Notes under the pieces: model-generated
The model's input: only the letters and a program-made list of their open reading frames with translations
What the model was told of the DNA's origin: nothing
The model's database searches: none
Made by a program: the position numbers and the translations under genes
NCBI GenBank assembly: GCA_964589825.1
Contig: CAZPUS010000008.1
Location: 1 to 64,000, forward strand
Length of the DNA stretch: 64,000 nucleotides
Reading direction: 5' to 3'
Origin: CAZPUS01 sp964589825
GTDB lineage: Bacteria; Fibrobacterota; Chitinivibrionia; Chitinivibrionales; WJKA01
In this document: positions 43,697 through 53,110 of the stretch, one piece after another
Numbering within the stretch: position 1 is the stretch's first letter
How the letters are laid out: each line of letters starts with the position of its first letter

Positions 43697-44482
43697 TTAT
43701 GCGAGAATGTACAGCAGCTCCCACACGTTTTCCATTATACGGGAGAATATCTGCCTGAATACACTGGCCAGTATGGGGAATGCGATAAACGTTACCGCCA
43801 TACCTATAAAAATTTTCATCGGCAGTCCCACAAAGAAAATATTTACCTGAGGAACGGTACGTGCAATAACTCCGAGAGCCACCGACACCAGAAGCAAAGT
43901 AGCGAGTATGGGGGCGGCGAGTTTCAGCGCACTGACGAAGATTCGTCCCGACATATCGATCAGTAACGTCATGAGTTTTGCATCTACCAGTCCTGCTTCC
44001 AGCAGTGGGATGGTTTCAAAGCTTTTCTGCAGTGCAAGTATAAAAAAGAAATGACCGTTCATCAGAAGTATCATGATAGTGAACACAACCATTTTGAGCT
44101 GACCCATCGTGGTGACCCGGGCACTGGTAAGGGGATCGATCATCTGTACAAACGCGAAACCCATCTGAAGGTCTATTACGCGTCCGGCGAACTGAATCGA
44201 AGCATAAATAAACGAGGCGGTAAATCCGATAAGTATCCCTATGAATACTTCCTTGATGGCGAGAAGGAAAAACAACGTGAGTGTTACATTGCTCACATCG
44301 ATGCCGGTCTCAGGAGGCACAAGCGGAAAAATGATCAGAGCCAGCATGAGTGAGAGGGCGATCTTTATTTTTGACGGTACGTTCATGGAGCCGAAAATCG
44401 GCAGGAAGGCAACGATCGATACCACACGTACAAAGACGAGAAAAAAGATATGAATGGTCTGCAGCTGTATGCTATCGAGCAT
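43697..44482 (-). CDS. fliR: Flagellar export gate protein FliR
   Basis: A 261-aa hydrophobic protein with about six transmembrane helices, including LVFVRVVSIVAFLPIFG at the start and the GLPMKIFIGMAVT region near the end. It forms the core of the export gate with FliP and FliQ. The gene lies 7 bp after fliQ and 21 bp before flhB, in the standard order. Confidence 0.94.
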   Translation of the reverse strand: MLDSIQLQTIHIFFLVFVRVVSIVAFLPIFGSMNVPSKIKIALSLMLALIIFPLVPPETGIDVSNVTLTLFFLLAIKEVFIGILIGFTASFIYASIQFAGRVIDLQMGFAFVQMIDPLTSARVTTMGQLKMVVFTIMILLMNGHFFFILALQKSFETIPLLEAGLVDAKLMTLLIDMSGRIFVSALKLAAPILATLLLVSVALGVIARTVPQVNIFFVGLPMKIFIGMAVTFIAFPILASVFRQIFSRIMENVWELLYILA

Positions 44483-44489
44483 TATTCAT

Positions 44490-44759
44490 TCACTCCAGCA
44501 ACGATGGTATCATGGCGAAGATACGAATCGTGAAATCGGTGAGTTTCATGATCATCCACGGAAGCATGACGAAGAGCACGCCGACAATGGTCAGAATTTT
44601 AGGAATAAACGTCAGCGTCATTTCGTGTATTTGCGTGACCGCCTGAAATACTCCGACCATAAGACCGACCAGGAGTGCGGAAATCAGGAGTGGACCCGAC
44701 ACCTGTAACACCACCAGGAGCGCTTTCCTTCCAATTTCTACGGCCAGCATGGGGTCCAT
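44490..44759 (-). CDS. fliQ: Flagellar export gate protein FliQ
   Basis: An 89-aa protein with two transmembrane helices and the typical EIGRKALLVVLQVSGPLL and VGVFQAVTQIHEMTLTFIPK segments. It winds around the FliP/FliR export gate. Its length is standard and it lies between fliP and fliR. Confidence 0.95.
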   Translation of the reverse strand: MDPMLAVEIGRKALLVVLQVSGPLLISALLVGLMVGVFQAVTQIHEMTLTFIPKILTIVGVLFVMLPWMIMKLTDFTIRIFAMIPSLLE

Positions 44760-44792
44760 ACGTCGTATTCCTCGGTTATGTGCGCGTACCGT

Positions 44793-45587
44793 TTATTTAA
44801 ACGATATCACGAGTTGTTTTACCAACAATTCCCATCCGTCAACCAGTACGAATAAAATAATTTTAAACGGCAGTGAGATCATTATCGGCGGCAACATCAT
44901 CATCCCCATGGAGAGCAGCGTACTCGCAACTACCATGTCGATGATAAGAAACGGAATATACAGTACAAAGCCGATAATGAACGCGGTTTTGAGCTCACTG
45001 GTGATAAAAGCGGGGATAATGACCTCGAAAGGGAGGTCATCCGCGTTTTCGGGTGGGGGCGTTTCGCTGATGCGCACGAACAACGCAACATCCTTTTCGT
45101 TTACCTGAGACAGCATAAAGTTTCGAAGGGGAATGCCGCTGCGCTGTACCGCTTCCTGAAATCCGATTTTTTCATCCAGGTACGGGGTAAATGCATTCTC
45201 GTGAATTTCGACGAATACCGGACGCATGATAAAAAGCGTCATGAAAAGTGCGAGACCGACAAGTACCTGATCGGGTGGCATTGTCTGTACGCCGAGAGCA
45301 CGGCGAAGAAACGAGAAGACCACCACTATACGAACGAACGAGGTTACCATGACAAGAATCGAGGGCGCGAGTGCAAGTACCGTAATGAGAAACAGCACCT
45401 GAAGGGCGATGGATACATCCTGAGGATCACCGGTATCCGACATTGACAGCTGCAATGAAGGGAGTTGTGCGTGCGCAGTCGCGACCCATACTCCGCACAA
45501 CAGCGCGAGCCACATAAGGATGTTTTTCAGCCGTTGTGCGCTAAAGCGTAACGTCATCAGTGTCGATATACGATAATGGGAGGGCAT
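44793..45587 (-). CDS. fliP: Flagellar export gate protein FliP
   Basis: A 264-aa membrane protein. A signal-like N-terminus is followed by MVTSFVRIVVVFSFLRRALG and the signature ISELKTAFIIGF-type stretch (here TSELKTAFIIGFVLYIPFL), with four transmembrane helices. The ATG at 45587 follows a GGA and avoids overlap with fliO; an in-frame ATG at 45557 is also possible. It forms the export pore with FliQ and FliR. Confidence 0.94.
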   Translation of the reverse strand: MPSHYRISTLMTLRFSAQRLKNILMWLALLCGVWVATAHAQLPSLQLSMSDTGDPQDVSIALQVLFLITVLALAPSILVMVTSFVRIVVVFSFLRRALGVQTMPPDQVLVGLALFMTLFIMRPVFVEIHENAFTPYLDEKIGFQEAVQRSGIPLRNFMLSQVNEKDVALFVRISETPPPENADDLPFEVIIPAFITSELKTAFIIGFVLYIPFLIIDMVVASTLLSMGMMMLPPIMISLPFKIILFVLVDGWELLVKQLVISFK

Positions 45588-45612
45588 AGATCCATAATCA
45601 CAAGGAAAAAAA

Positions 45613-46176
45613 TTATTGTTCGTTCGTCTGTTGATGTTTTGCGACAAAAGAATTGAATACATCTTTGAATCGAGACAGCGAGGTTACCTCCCGGGCGGAT
45701 GAAATAACCTCCATCGCTTTCTCGTCTTGGAGTTTTTCGAGCAACGTAATGGTATGCTGGGTCTGACCGAGTACATATACGGTGTCAAGTACCCGCACCA
45801 GGACCACGGTTCTCTGTGGACCAAGCGAGGCGGCTTCAAGTACATCTATGGATCCACCTTTGCTGTGTGTGCCGCTGATACCTCCGCGTTTTAAAAGCCA
45901 TGCGACCGCGAATACTAGAACGATGATAATACCCATGACAATACTGAGCCGTATCGTTACACCGATAAGGGAGCGGTCCTGCTGCTGTTGACCAGCCTGT
46001 TGTTGTACGACACCGCTTGTTTCTCCGGATCCCGTGTAGCCTTGAAGCTCTTTCTGCAGTCTGGAGAAATCGAAGGATTCGCCGGCGGATTTGTCCGGGG
46101 CGTTATCCTGTGCACTCACCCCGGTGAGGAGTATGAAGGCAAGCACAAAACCAGGACCGAGACATAATCTGTACAT
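45613..46176 (-). CDS. fliO: Flagellar biosynthesis protein FliO
   Basis: A 187-aa protein: signal peptide, a Gln-rich periplasmic linker (QQQAGQQQQ), one transmembrane helix (LSIVMGIIIVLVFAVAWLLK near 78-97), then a cytoplasmic domain with the FliO pattern IDVLEAASLGPQRTVVLVRV. It assists FliP assembly. It sits between fliY and fliP as in other spirochaete-type operons. Confidence 0.88.
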   Translation of the reverse strand: MYRLCLGPGFVLAFILLTGVSAQDNAPDKSAGESFDFSRLQKELQGYTGSGETSGVVQQQAGQQQQDRSLIGVTIRLSIVMGIIIVLVFAVAWLLKRGGISGTHSKGGSIDVLEAASLGPQRTVVLVRVLDTVYVLGQTQHTITLLEKLQDEKAMEVISSAREVTSLSRFKDVFNSFVAKHQQTNEQ

Positions 46177-46189
46177 GAAACCGCCTTTG

Positions 46190-47230
46190 TTATTGCAGAC
46201 TTTTTATACGCTCCTGTGGTGACACGAGCGATACGATTCGGATACCGAAGTTTTCATCCACCACGACGACTTCGCCTTTCGCCACGACCTTGTTGTTTAC
46301 CTCTAGGTCGACCGGTTCTCCCGCCATTTTGTCGAGTTCTACAATAGAGCCGGGTCCCAGATCGAGAATTCGCTTGATCGAGAGCCTGGTTTCTCCGAGT
46401 TTTATGTAGACATCGAGATCAATGTCCAGAAGCATGTCGATGTTTTTATCATGGGCACTCCCGCCGCTTTCGCCACCGGATGAAACGCCGGCGGATGCCG
46501 CATCGGAAAGATCGCTCTGTTCCTGGGCACTGAGACCGATACCCTCGGACATATCCTCGTCTTCTCCGGATTGCTGATTCTGTGGAAAACGCTCTGCCAT
46601 CATGTCGACCGCTTCGGAGGGAATCACGAATACGGTGGTGTATTCTCCCAGATCTCCGAGGGTGAGTTTGAGCTGTGCGCTGTTGCTCTCGGATATGTCG
46701 AATTCTGGATTGGAAAAATCGATCTGCGCAACCTGCACCGAGGAGGTGCTTACCGATTCGTCGATCATATCGTTGAGCGCGGTGGTAAGCGAGCCGAATA
46801 CCTGGCCGATCATCTCGCCGATCGCATCGTTATGTTCTTCGGAATACTCGGCGCTGCCGTCTCCCATCACCATAAGATCCGAGAGTGCGGCGGTCGGTTT
46901 TTTGCCGAATATCCAGTAGCCATTGCCGGAAATACCGCCTTCGAACGGAATGGTTAGTACAACCGATTCTTCACCCACCGCTTCTTTGATCGCATCGTTG
47001 CTGTCAAGCTGCGCATCGACCTGCTCCAGCGAAACCTCTTTGTTGGTTACGGTAGGAAGCACATCCCCCGCAGCGGCGATCAGCTGTTCGATAAACGTGC
47101 CAAAGGCTTGCGTCTGACCGCCCCCGCTTTCGGCGGAATTATCCCCGGATGAGGAATCGCTACCCTCTCCGTCCTGATTCTGCTGGGACAGTAAACTGTC
47201 GATATCTTCCTGAGATAGAAAATCACTCAT
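46190..47230 (-). CDS. fliY: Flagellar motor switch protein FliY/FliN (CheC-like domain plus SpoA)
   Basis: A 346-aa protein: an N-terminal LSQEDIDSLLSQ motif that copies the FliM/FliY CheY-binding type, a Ser/Gly-rich linker, a CheC/FliM-like middle domain (about 60-235), an acidic linker, and a C-terminal FliN/SpoA domain with LGETRLSIKRILDLGPGSIVELDK (partly quoted). The CheC-like domain makes it FliY rather than plain FliN; in other bacteria FliY dephosphorylates CheY-P. The ATG at 47230 overlaps the fliM end by 8 bp. Phosphatase activity is not verified, since I did not confirm the ExxN pairs. Confidence 0.9.
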   Translation of the reverse strand: MSDFLSQEDIDSLLSQQNQDGEGSDSSSGDNSAESGGGQTQAFGTFIEQLIAAAGDVLPTVTNKEVSLEQVDAQLDSNDAIKEAVGEESVVLTIPFEGGISGNGYWIFGKKPTAALSDLMVMGDGSAEYSEEHNDAIGEMIGQVFGSLTTALNDMIDESVSTSSVQVAQIDFSNPEFDISESNSAQLKLTLGDLGEYTTVFVIPSEAVDMMAERFPQNQQSGEDEDMSEGIGLSAQEQSDLSDAASAGVSSGGESGGSAHDKNIDMLLDIDLDVYIKLGETRLSIKRILDLGPGSIVELDKMAGEPVDLEVNNKVVAKGEVVVVDENFGIRIVSLVSPQERIKSLQ

Positions 47231-48245
47231 CGCTTCCGGGCACCTCTCTTTCCAGGATTTTCGTAATCTTAACCGCTTTTTTTCGGCGCACCACACCCGT
47301 AGAGCCCGCCATTTTTGTCTTTGAGCCGACCTGTACAATCATTTCTTCATCTTTTGGTTTGTCAAGGCAGAGGATGTCTCCCTGCTTCAGCTGCAGCAGG
47401 TCACGGATTTTGAGATTCAGCTTGCCAACCAGCACAGAGAGCGGCATCTCGAGCGTCTGCAGCTCTTTCTGCATTGTCTGGCGTGTCTCCCGGGTACTGT
47501 TACTCTGGGATGATTTCCAGGATTCTCCCGATAGTTTGTTTATTACCCCTTCGAGAAGCATGTACGGAAAACACAGGCTCATCAGACCGGATGAATTTTC
47601 CATACGTATCTCCAGAGAAATGAGAATTACGGTTTCTCCGGGCGGAGAAATCTGTACGAATTGCGGATTCGTTTCATACGCTTCTATACGCGGGGTGAAA
47701 ATACCAATGTGCTCCCACACATCCTTAAGATCTTCCAGCGCTTTCTCCACAATGCCGTGTACTACTTTTTCCTCTATGGTGGTGAGCTCTCTGGTTTGCT
47801 CGGAGGGTGTTCCCTGTCCGCCGAACATACGATCGATTATGAAAAAAACCAGCGACGGATTGATCTCCAGAATAGCGCTTCCTTCGAGCGGTTCCATGTT
47901 GAATATGTAGATGCAGCTTGGATTGGAGATCGACATGATGAACTCCGAATAGGTAAGCTGGTCTACACTGACCAGTTCGATTTCTACGAAGGTTCGCAGA
48001 AAATTGGTCAGTGTGGTGGAAAAATTTCGTGCATACCCCTCGTGGATATTCTGGATCGTCCGCATCTGATCCTTGGAAACACGATCGGGCCGGCGGAAAT
48101 CATACAGAGAAAGCGCCTTATCGCTTTTGGCTTCTTCCGGTTGGGCGCCACTACTCGATTCCTCTTGTTCCGCTTCGCCTTCACCTTCGGAGGAGACGGC
48201 GGAAAGCAGCGCATCAACTTCATCCTGTGATAAAATATCACTCAC
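47223..48245 (-). CDS. fliM: Flagellar motor switch protein FliM
   Basis: A 340-aa C-ring protein. The N-terminal ILSQDEVDALLSAV is the CheY-P-binding peptide; the middle domain follows SLYDFRRPDRVSKDQMRT; the C-terminal SpoA domain contains GKLNLKIRDLLQLKQGDIL. It starts with GTG behind AAGGAAA. It transmits chemotaxis signals into rotor direction. It is next to fliY, with a small overlap. Confidence 0.95.
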   Translation of the reverse strand: MSDILSQDEVDALLSAVSSEGEGEAEQEESSSGAQPEEAKSDKALSLYDFRRPDRVSKDQMRTIQNIHEGYARNFSTTLTNFLRTFVEIELVSVDQLTYSEFIMSISNPSCIYIFNMEPLEGSAILEINPSLVFFIIDRMFGGQGTPSEQTRELTTIEEKVVHGIVEKALEDLKDVWEHIGIFTPRIEAYETNPQFVQISPPGETVILISLEIRMENSSGLMSLCFPYMLLEGVINKLSGESWKSSQSNSTRETRQTMQKELQTLEMPLSVLVGKLNLKIRDLLQLKQGDILCLDKPKDEEMIVQVGSKTKMAGSTGVVRRKKAVKITKILEREVPGSDE

Positions 48246-48272
48246 GGGTATTTCCTTCGCGTACTATTCGGA

Positions 48273-48836
48273 TTATTGAATAAGAAATTCTTTTAAATAG
48301 ACGTTCTGTACTTCTCCGACATCAACGGGAAGACTGTTGTTTATCTGCCTGAGAAACTCTTTGCGTACCGCTTCTTTGCTTTCCGGTTTGCGCAGTTCCT
48401 TCAACGTGTAATTTGACAGCATGTTAATGAGCATGTTATTGAATTTTGGTCTTCGTTTATCGATTTCGAGAGGCAGCTGTTTGTTGTTTTCGTTATATTC
48501 GAGTACAAAGGAGACTTTGAGATAACGGGTCCCGTCCTCGGCGGGAATATTCACGATCGCGGTAATCGGCTCGTCGATGGTGGCGCCCATTATTCGCGGA
48601 TTTTTCCTGGCGGTACTGGAATCGGCGCTCACCTCTGTCTTATCCTTCTCCTCATCAGGTGTGGAAGGCTTGGTAACCTGAAACAGGACGAACGCGGCGA
48701 TCGCGTTCAGCACGATTACACCTGCAATCAGTCCGTATAACATAAGTCCGGACGATCCGGGTTTTCCTCCCGAATTTTTCTCTTTTTGAGCCTCTTGCTG
48801 CTGTCCCTCGTTTTGTTCATTTTTTTCTTCGGCCAT
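48273..48836 (-). CDS. fliL: Flagellar basal body-associated protein FliL
   Basis: A 187-aa single-pass inner-membrane protein: a Glu/Gln-rich cytoplasmic N-terminus, a transmembrane helix near 31-52 and a periplasmic stomatin-like domain with KVSFVLEYNENNKQLPLEI and the ending VYLKEFLIQ. It surrounds stator units and supports torque. AAAGGA precedes the ATG. It lies 22 bp after motB. Confidence 0.92.
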   Translation of the reverse strand: MAEEKNEQNEGQQQEAQKEKNSGGKPGSSGLMLYGLIAGVIVLNAIAAFVLFQVTKPSTPDEEKDKTEVSADSSTARKNPRIMGATIDEPITAIVNIPAEDGTRYLKVSFVLEYNENNKQLPLEIDKRRPKFNNMLINMLSNYTLKELRKPESKEAVRKEFLRQINNSLPVDVGEVQNVYLKEFLIQ

Positions 48837-48858
48837 ATGTCGCTGTCCTTTCTTCGTG

Positions 48859-49599
48859 TTAATCTATCACGAGCTGTTTGTCCGGGCTCTTATTGATGTA
48901 GTCGACATATATTTCGATGCGCCTGTTGCGCTGACGATTTTCAGGACTGGTGTTGGGCACCACCGGATGATATTCTCCGTAGCCGACCGCGCTAAGCCGT
49001 GCGGGATCGATACCGGTGTTGCGTGAGAGGAATTTGACCACATTGAGCGCACGATCGGCGGAAAGGTCCCAGTTGGACGGGTATTTTGCCGTATTGATGG
49101 GTGTATTATCGGTATGGCCTTCCACCCTGATCTGCGTGCTGGTATCTTCATTGATGATCTTTCCCACGCTGTATAAAAGTTTTTTGAATCGGTCTTTGAG
49201 CCGTGCATCTCCCACATCGAAAAGTACCGGATCCGAAATCCGGATCGCAAGCCCCTTTTCGGTCACTTTCACCTTGACCGCATCGTGCATATCCTGTTGA
49301 GCCGCCCTGCGCTCGATGCGACGCTTTGCATTGATCGCCATGCGCTTGTTTTGTTCGTCTCCTCCCATGCGCGGACGAAGCACTTGTTCGTGAATCGGAA
49401 CAGTAGGGAGGGATTTCAGCACACCGCTGAACGCATTCTGAAACGATGAGGCGGCAACCATGAATTTTGCCGGGTTAATGGTCGACATGGCGAGCAGCAT
49501 CACAAAAAAGCACAGAAGAAGGGTGGTCATATCAGCCCACGTGGTGAGATAATTCGCGCCACCTTCATCCTCTTTTTTCTTTTTTTTATCCCGTGGCAT
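48859..49599 (-). CDS. motB: Flagellar stator protein MotB
   Basis: A 246-aa stator subunit: Lys-rich N-terminus, one transmembrane helix with the proton-binding D23 (WADMTTLLLCFFVMLLAMS), a plug/linker region, and a C-terminal OmpA-like peptidoglycan-binding domain (IRVEGHTDNTPIN, LSADRALNVVKFL). Ion type (proton or sodium) cannot be decided here. It is paired with motA 55 bp upstream. Confidence 0.95.
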   Translation of the reverse strand: MPRDKKKKKEDEGGANYLTTWADMTTLLLCFFVMLLAMSTINPAKFMVAASSFQNAFSGVLKSLPTVPIHEQVLRPRMGGDEQNKRMAINAKRRIERRAAQQDMHDAVKVKVTEKGLAIRISDPVLFDVGDARLKDRFKKLLYSVGKIINEDTSTQIRVEGHTDNTPINTAKYPSNWDLSADRALNVVKFLSRNTGIDPARLSAVGYGEYHPVVPNTSPENRQRNRRIEIYVDYINKSPDKQLVID

Positions 49600-49654
49600 A
49601 GGCGTTGCTCTCCTGCACAGGGTGTGCGATGTGGCTACCGGCTATATGTGAGGC

Positions 49655-50419
49655 CTATCGGTCTTTCATCGCGGCGGCGCGGACACTCGGTTCGATAAAT
49701 GCGACGAGTTTCTGTTCGACTATACGCGGATTGTCACCGGACTGAATCGCCATGATTCCTTCCAGCATCAGTTCTTTTTCGAGTATTTCCTTTTGAGAAT
49801 TCGCTTTTAGTTTTTCGGCTATCGGAAGAAAAATGGTGTTGGCGAGTATAGAGCCATACATGGTTGTGATAAGCGCAACCGCCATGTTGGGACCGATGGT
49901 CTCGACACTGCTCATCTGTCCGAGCATGAGAATAAGACCCATAAGGGTTCCGATCATACCGAACGCCGGGGCGATGCCGCCGCCGAACGTAAAAAACTTC
50001 GAACCCTCCTCATGACGCTGTTCCAGAAAATTGACCTCGGTAGTGAGAATCTCTTTTATCAGCTCCGGTTCGGTCCCGTCGACCGCGAGCTGGATTCCTT
50101 TCTGCAGAAATTCGTTGTCCACTTCCTGGGAGCGCGATTCGAGTGCAAGAATTCCTTCCCGTCGCGCCTGCTCGGCGAATTCAACGAGCTGCTTAATTGT
50201 TTCTGCCGGTGTTGTCTTTTGCACAAAGAAGGCGTTTTTCACAACCCCGGTGACATTGAGCACCTTGTTCAGCGGATACGCCATAAAGAGACTGCCGATA
50301 GTGCCGCCAACCACGATAAATACCGAGGGCAGGTTGACAAATGCGCCGAATTGTCCCCTCATCCCCAGAAATATCATGCTGTAGGCGGTGATTATACCGA
50401 TGATGGTTGCAATATCCAT
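49655..50419 (-). CDS. motA: Flagellar stator protein MotA
   Basis: A 254-aa protein with four transmembrane helices, a cytoplasmic loop with conserved charged residues (AEQARREGILALESR) and the PAFGMIGTLMGLILML and GPNMAVALITTMYGSILAN helices that line the ion path. It is upstream of motB. The 210-bp gap before it (50420-50629) contains no gene; a 6-bp hairpin GATGAA/TTCATC (50439-50459) sits about 20 bases before its start. Confidence 0.95.
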   Translation of the reverse strand: MDIATIIGIITAYSMIFLGMRGQFGAFVNLPSVFIVVGGTIGSLFMAYPLNKVLNVTGVVKNAFFVQKTTPAETIKQLVEFAEQARREGILALESRSQEVDNEFLQKGIQLAVDGTEPELIKEILTTEVNFLEQRHEEGSKFFTFGGGIAPAFGMIGTLMGLILMLGQMSSVETIGPNMAVALITTMYGSILANTIFLPIAEKLKANSQKEILEKELMLEGIMAIQSGDNPRIVEQKLVAFIEPSVRAAAMKDR

Positions 50420-50629
50420 ATGGTTCCCCGATTAAGACGATGAAACGAATGAGTTCATCCCAATAATAAACAAATACAGATGAAAGTGCGCAAAAATGCC
50501 GGCATGATTACAGACCCCGCGACAGAGAGCCGTATACGCGTGTATGTGTGGTCCGGTCCCGGTGTGCGTAAGCTGCCGTGCAGCGTGCATGTTACGATAA
50601 AAATACATTATACTGCGCATCTTCATCCT

Positions 50630-50851
50630 CTATTCCGGATTCGATTCACTGTCATGACGCACGCGAATGGTTTCGTGACACAACTGCTTATATCGAACGG
50701 TCTTGCGTACGACCTCCTCGACCGGCTCTTTCACCATGATTTTTTTTCCGTTCGTAAGTGCGATCACGGTGTCGGGGGTGCTGCCGACCGATTCGATATA
50801 GTCGCAGTTGAGTACGAATTTCTCTCCATTAAGTCGTCGTAGTGCGATCAT
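50630..50851 (-). CDS. flbD: Flagellar protein FlbD/SwrD
   Basis: A 73-aa protein of the FlbD (EndoV-like, SwrD) family: MIALRRLNGEKFVLNCDYIESV at the N-terminus (partly quoted) and TLTNGKK-like ALTNGKKIMVKEPVEEVVRK. In Bacillus, SwrD raises stator torque. It stands between flgE and motA, exactly where spirochaete and firmicute operons keep it. The C-terminal 15 residues are a hydrophilic extension. Confidence 0.9.
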   Translation of the reverse strand: MIALRRLNGEKFVLNCDYIESVGSTPDTVIALTNGKKIMVKEPVEEVVRKTVRYKQLCHETIRVRHDSESNPE

Positions 50852-50932
50852 GATAATTCACTCTAACCAATCAAGGTAACTTTATTATTATACGATAGTT
50901 GCATTGTGATGTCAACACACATGATAAAATTG

Positions 50933-53059
50933 TTATCGTACAAGCTGTACCAGCTCCTGCAGCATGGTGTCACTGGTGGTAATCACACGCGCATTCGCCT
51001 GGTAGCCGCGCTGGGTGCTGATCATTCGGGTAAATTCGGTCGAAAGCTCTACATTCGACATCTCGAGTGCTCCGGGCTTGATCTGGGTGGAGGATCCGAT
51101 CCCCGGACGACGCAGCACCGCTTCACCCGAGTTGTTCGATACCGAAAACATGCTGTCGCCTTTTTTCATCAAACCGGCAGGGTTGTTGAAATCGGCGATA
51201 TAGATCTGTGCGATCGCTTTGTTCACTCCGTTCGTATAGTTTCCGGTGATACCTCCGTATTCATCCACCGAGATTTCTTCGAGTTTTCCCATCGTATATC
51301 CGTCCTGGCTCTCTGCAGCGGTGGTCGTTGGCGAGCGAAACTGGGTTATACCCTTGAACGAACCGGGTGATCCCACATCGAGGCGAACAGAGACTTCGTT
51401 TGACCCGTTCATGGGATCGAACGTGAAGGCGGTCGCATTGTCGTCAAACGTAAACGACGAGGGCGATCCGTCCTGACCAAAGGTGATGGTGCCCGAATTT
51501 CCCTCGATTATCTGTTCCCCGCCGTCGGTGGTGATTTCCCAGTTCCATTCGTTTGGTTCACCCGAGTGGGTGAAGGTCGTGGTCATCACGTGCGCATCGC
51601 CCGACTCGTCGTAGACCGTTATCGAGGTCGCGTGCTGGGTCGTATCGCGTGCCTGCTGAATCTGGGTCATCGTCATGTTTGAGGTAAATCGCGTCGGCGA
51701 GGTCTGATCGTTGTCGGTATTCTGAGCGGTGACCGAAACATTGTTGAGGGAAAAGGCGGTCTGCGCCTGTCCGCGAATCACGATCGAGCCGTCAGGAATC
51801 TGATCGTCAGGTGTGTTGCCGGGGTTTACGGCCACCGAGAGGTTGTTCTGGGGAGTTCCGTCGCGCTCGGGCAGACTGAATGCGCTGCGGACCTGATCAA
51901 GCACACTCTGCAGCGTGGTTGACGCGGAGGCATAGGTAAGCGTCGATGTATCGATCGTATTGCCGCCTACATCACCGTTAATCTGAATAGTGTCACCGTC
52001 TTCAAGACCCGAACCGACCGAGTTTCCGGATGAATCGTAGACATCGGCCAGAAGATCGGTCGCCTCTGCGGGAGCACGAAGAGGACCCGAGTTGGCGATG
52101 GTTTCGTCCGCGGGGGTGGCGGGGTCGTCGGTTGTGGGGATGGTGGGTCCCCAGTTGCAGACATTGGAGAGATACGGATCGGAGAGCGGATTGCTGCTTC
52201 GAACCTGCAGGTTGTTTATGTCGTTTCCCGCTCCGTTATCGATCTGAATGCGACCGTCGGAGAGAAGGGAAACCGTGGAGGGTGTATTGCTGACCACGTT
52301 GTCTATTGCAGTAACGAGGTCGTTCAGGGTGGTACTGTCGTCTACGCTGACGGTATCGGTGTAGGTCGTTCCGCCTATTTCGGCTGAGACGGTGATGGTT
52401 TCTCCGGAGTGTACGTTGAGCGCTTCGCCGTATTGATTGAAAATGGAAGAGAGCGAATCACCGCCGGCAGCATCGGAGAGAAAGCGCTGTGTATGTACCA
52501 CGGTACCGAGACCTTCGGAGTCTTTGTCGAGGTTGGAGCTGAAGGCGACTTCGGTGGTCGCTTTTGCCGGCGACTTGTCACCAAAAGGAATTCGAATATC
52601 CCCGATTTGCGTTCCGGGCGGGTAGTTGCCGCTTGCATCCGCCATTTTTCCCTGCAGCACAAAACCGTTGGTGGGACAGACAAGTTTACCGTTGGCATCC
52701 ATCTGCAAAGCCCCGTTTCTGCTGTAAAAATTGCCGTCACCACTGGAGTAGACGAAATAGCCTTTTCCCTCGAGCGCAAGGTCGGTGATCTGCCCGGTCG
52801 ACTGAAGGTTTCCCTGTGTCTGCAGATTGTCGACCGATCCGACCGACATACCGAGTCCCAGCTGCATCGGGTTGGTACCGCCGGAATTACCCGGGGGACG
52901 CATCGCTCCTTTAAGCAGCTGTGCCATTGATTCCTCGAAGGTGACACGGCCGGATTTGTACCCGGTTGTGTTTACATTCGAAATATTGTTACCGATCACA
53001 TCCATGCTGACCTGATGATTCCGTAATCCGCTTATGCCGCTGTACAGTGATCGTACCAT
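50933..53059 (-). CDS. flgE: Flagellar hook protein FlgE
   Basis: A 708-aa hook subunit. N-terminal SLYSGISGLRNHQVSMDVIG, continuing NNISNVNTTGYK, and C-terminal EFTRMISTQRGYQANARVI are the conserved D0/D1 rod-hook coiled-coil segments. The middle (about 150-560) is a Thr/Ser/Asp-rich insertion with several beta domains, making this FlgE longer than the roughly 400-460 residues usual in many bacteria. GGAGG precedes the ATG. The enlarged surface domains probably decorate the hook. It is the partner of FlgD, encoded just upstream. Confidence 0.93.
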   Translation of the reverse strand: MVRSLYSGISGLRNHQVSMDVIGNNISNVNTTGYKSGRVTFEESMAQLLKGAMRPPGNSGGTNPMQLGLGMSVGSVDNLQTQGNLQSTGQITDLALEGKGYFVYSSGDGNFYSRNGALQMDANGKLVCPTNGFVLQGKMADASGNYPPGTQIGDIRIPFGDKSPAKATTEVAFSSNLDKDSEGLGTVVHTQRFLSDAAGGDSLSSIFNQYGEALNVHSGETITVSAEIGGTTYTDTVSVDDSTTLNDLVTAIDNVVSNTPSTVSLLSDGRIQIDNGAGNDINNLQVRSSNPLSDPYLSNVCNWGPTIPTTDDPATPADETIANSGPLRAPAEATDLLADVYDSSGNSVGSGLEDGDTIQINGDVGGNTIDTSTLTYASASTTLQSVLDQVRSAFSLPERDGTPQNNLSVAVNPGNTPDDQIPDGSIVIRGQAQTAFSLNNVSVTAQNTDNDQTSPTRFTSNMTMTQIQQARDTTQHATSITVYDESGDAHVMTTTFTHSGEPNEWNWEITTDGGEQIIEGNSGTITFGQDGSPSSFTFDDNATAFTFDPMNGSNEVSVRLDVGSPGSFKGITQFRSPTTTAAESQDGYTMGKLEEISVDEYGGITGNYTNGVNKAIAQIYIADFNNPAGLMKKGDSMFSVSNNSGEAVLRRPGIGSSTQIKPGALEMSNVELSTEFTRMISTQRGYQANARVITTSDTMLQELVQLVR

Positions 53060-53110
53060 ACGTTCCTCCCGTGGTTAATTATATAAATGTTGTTATTATT
53101 CGGTTACTGG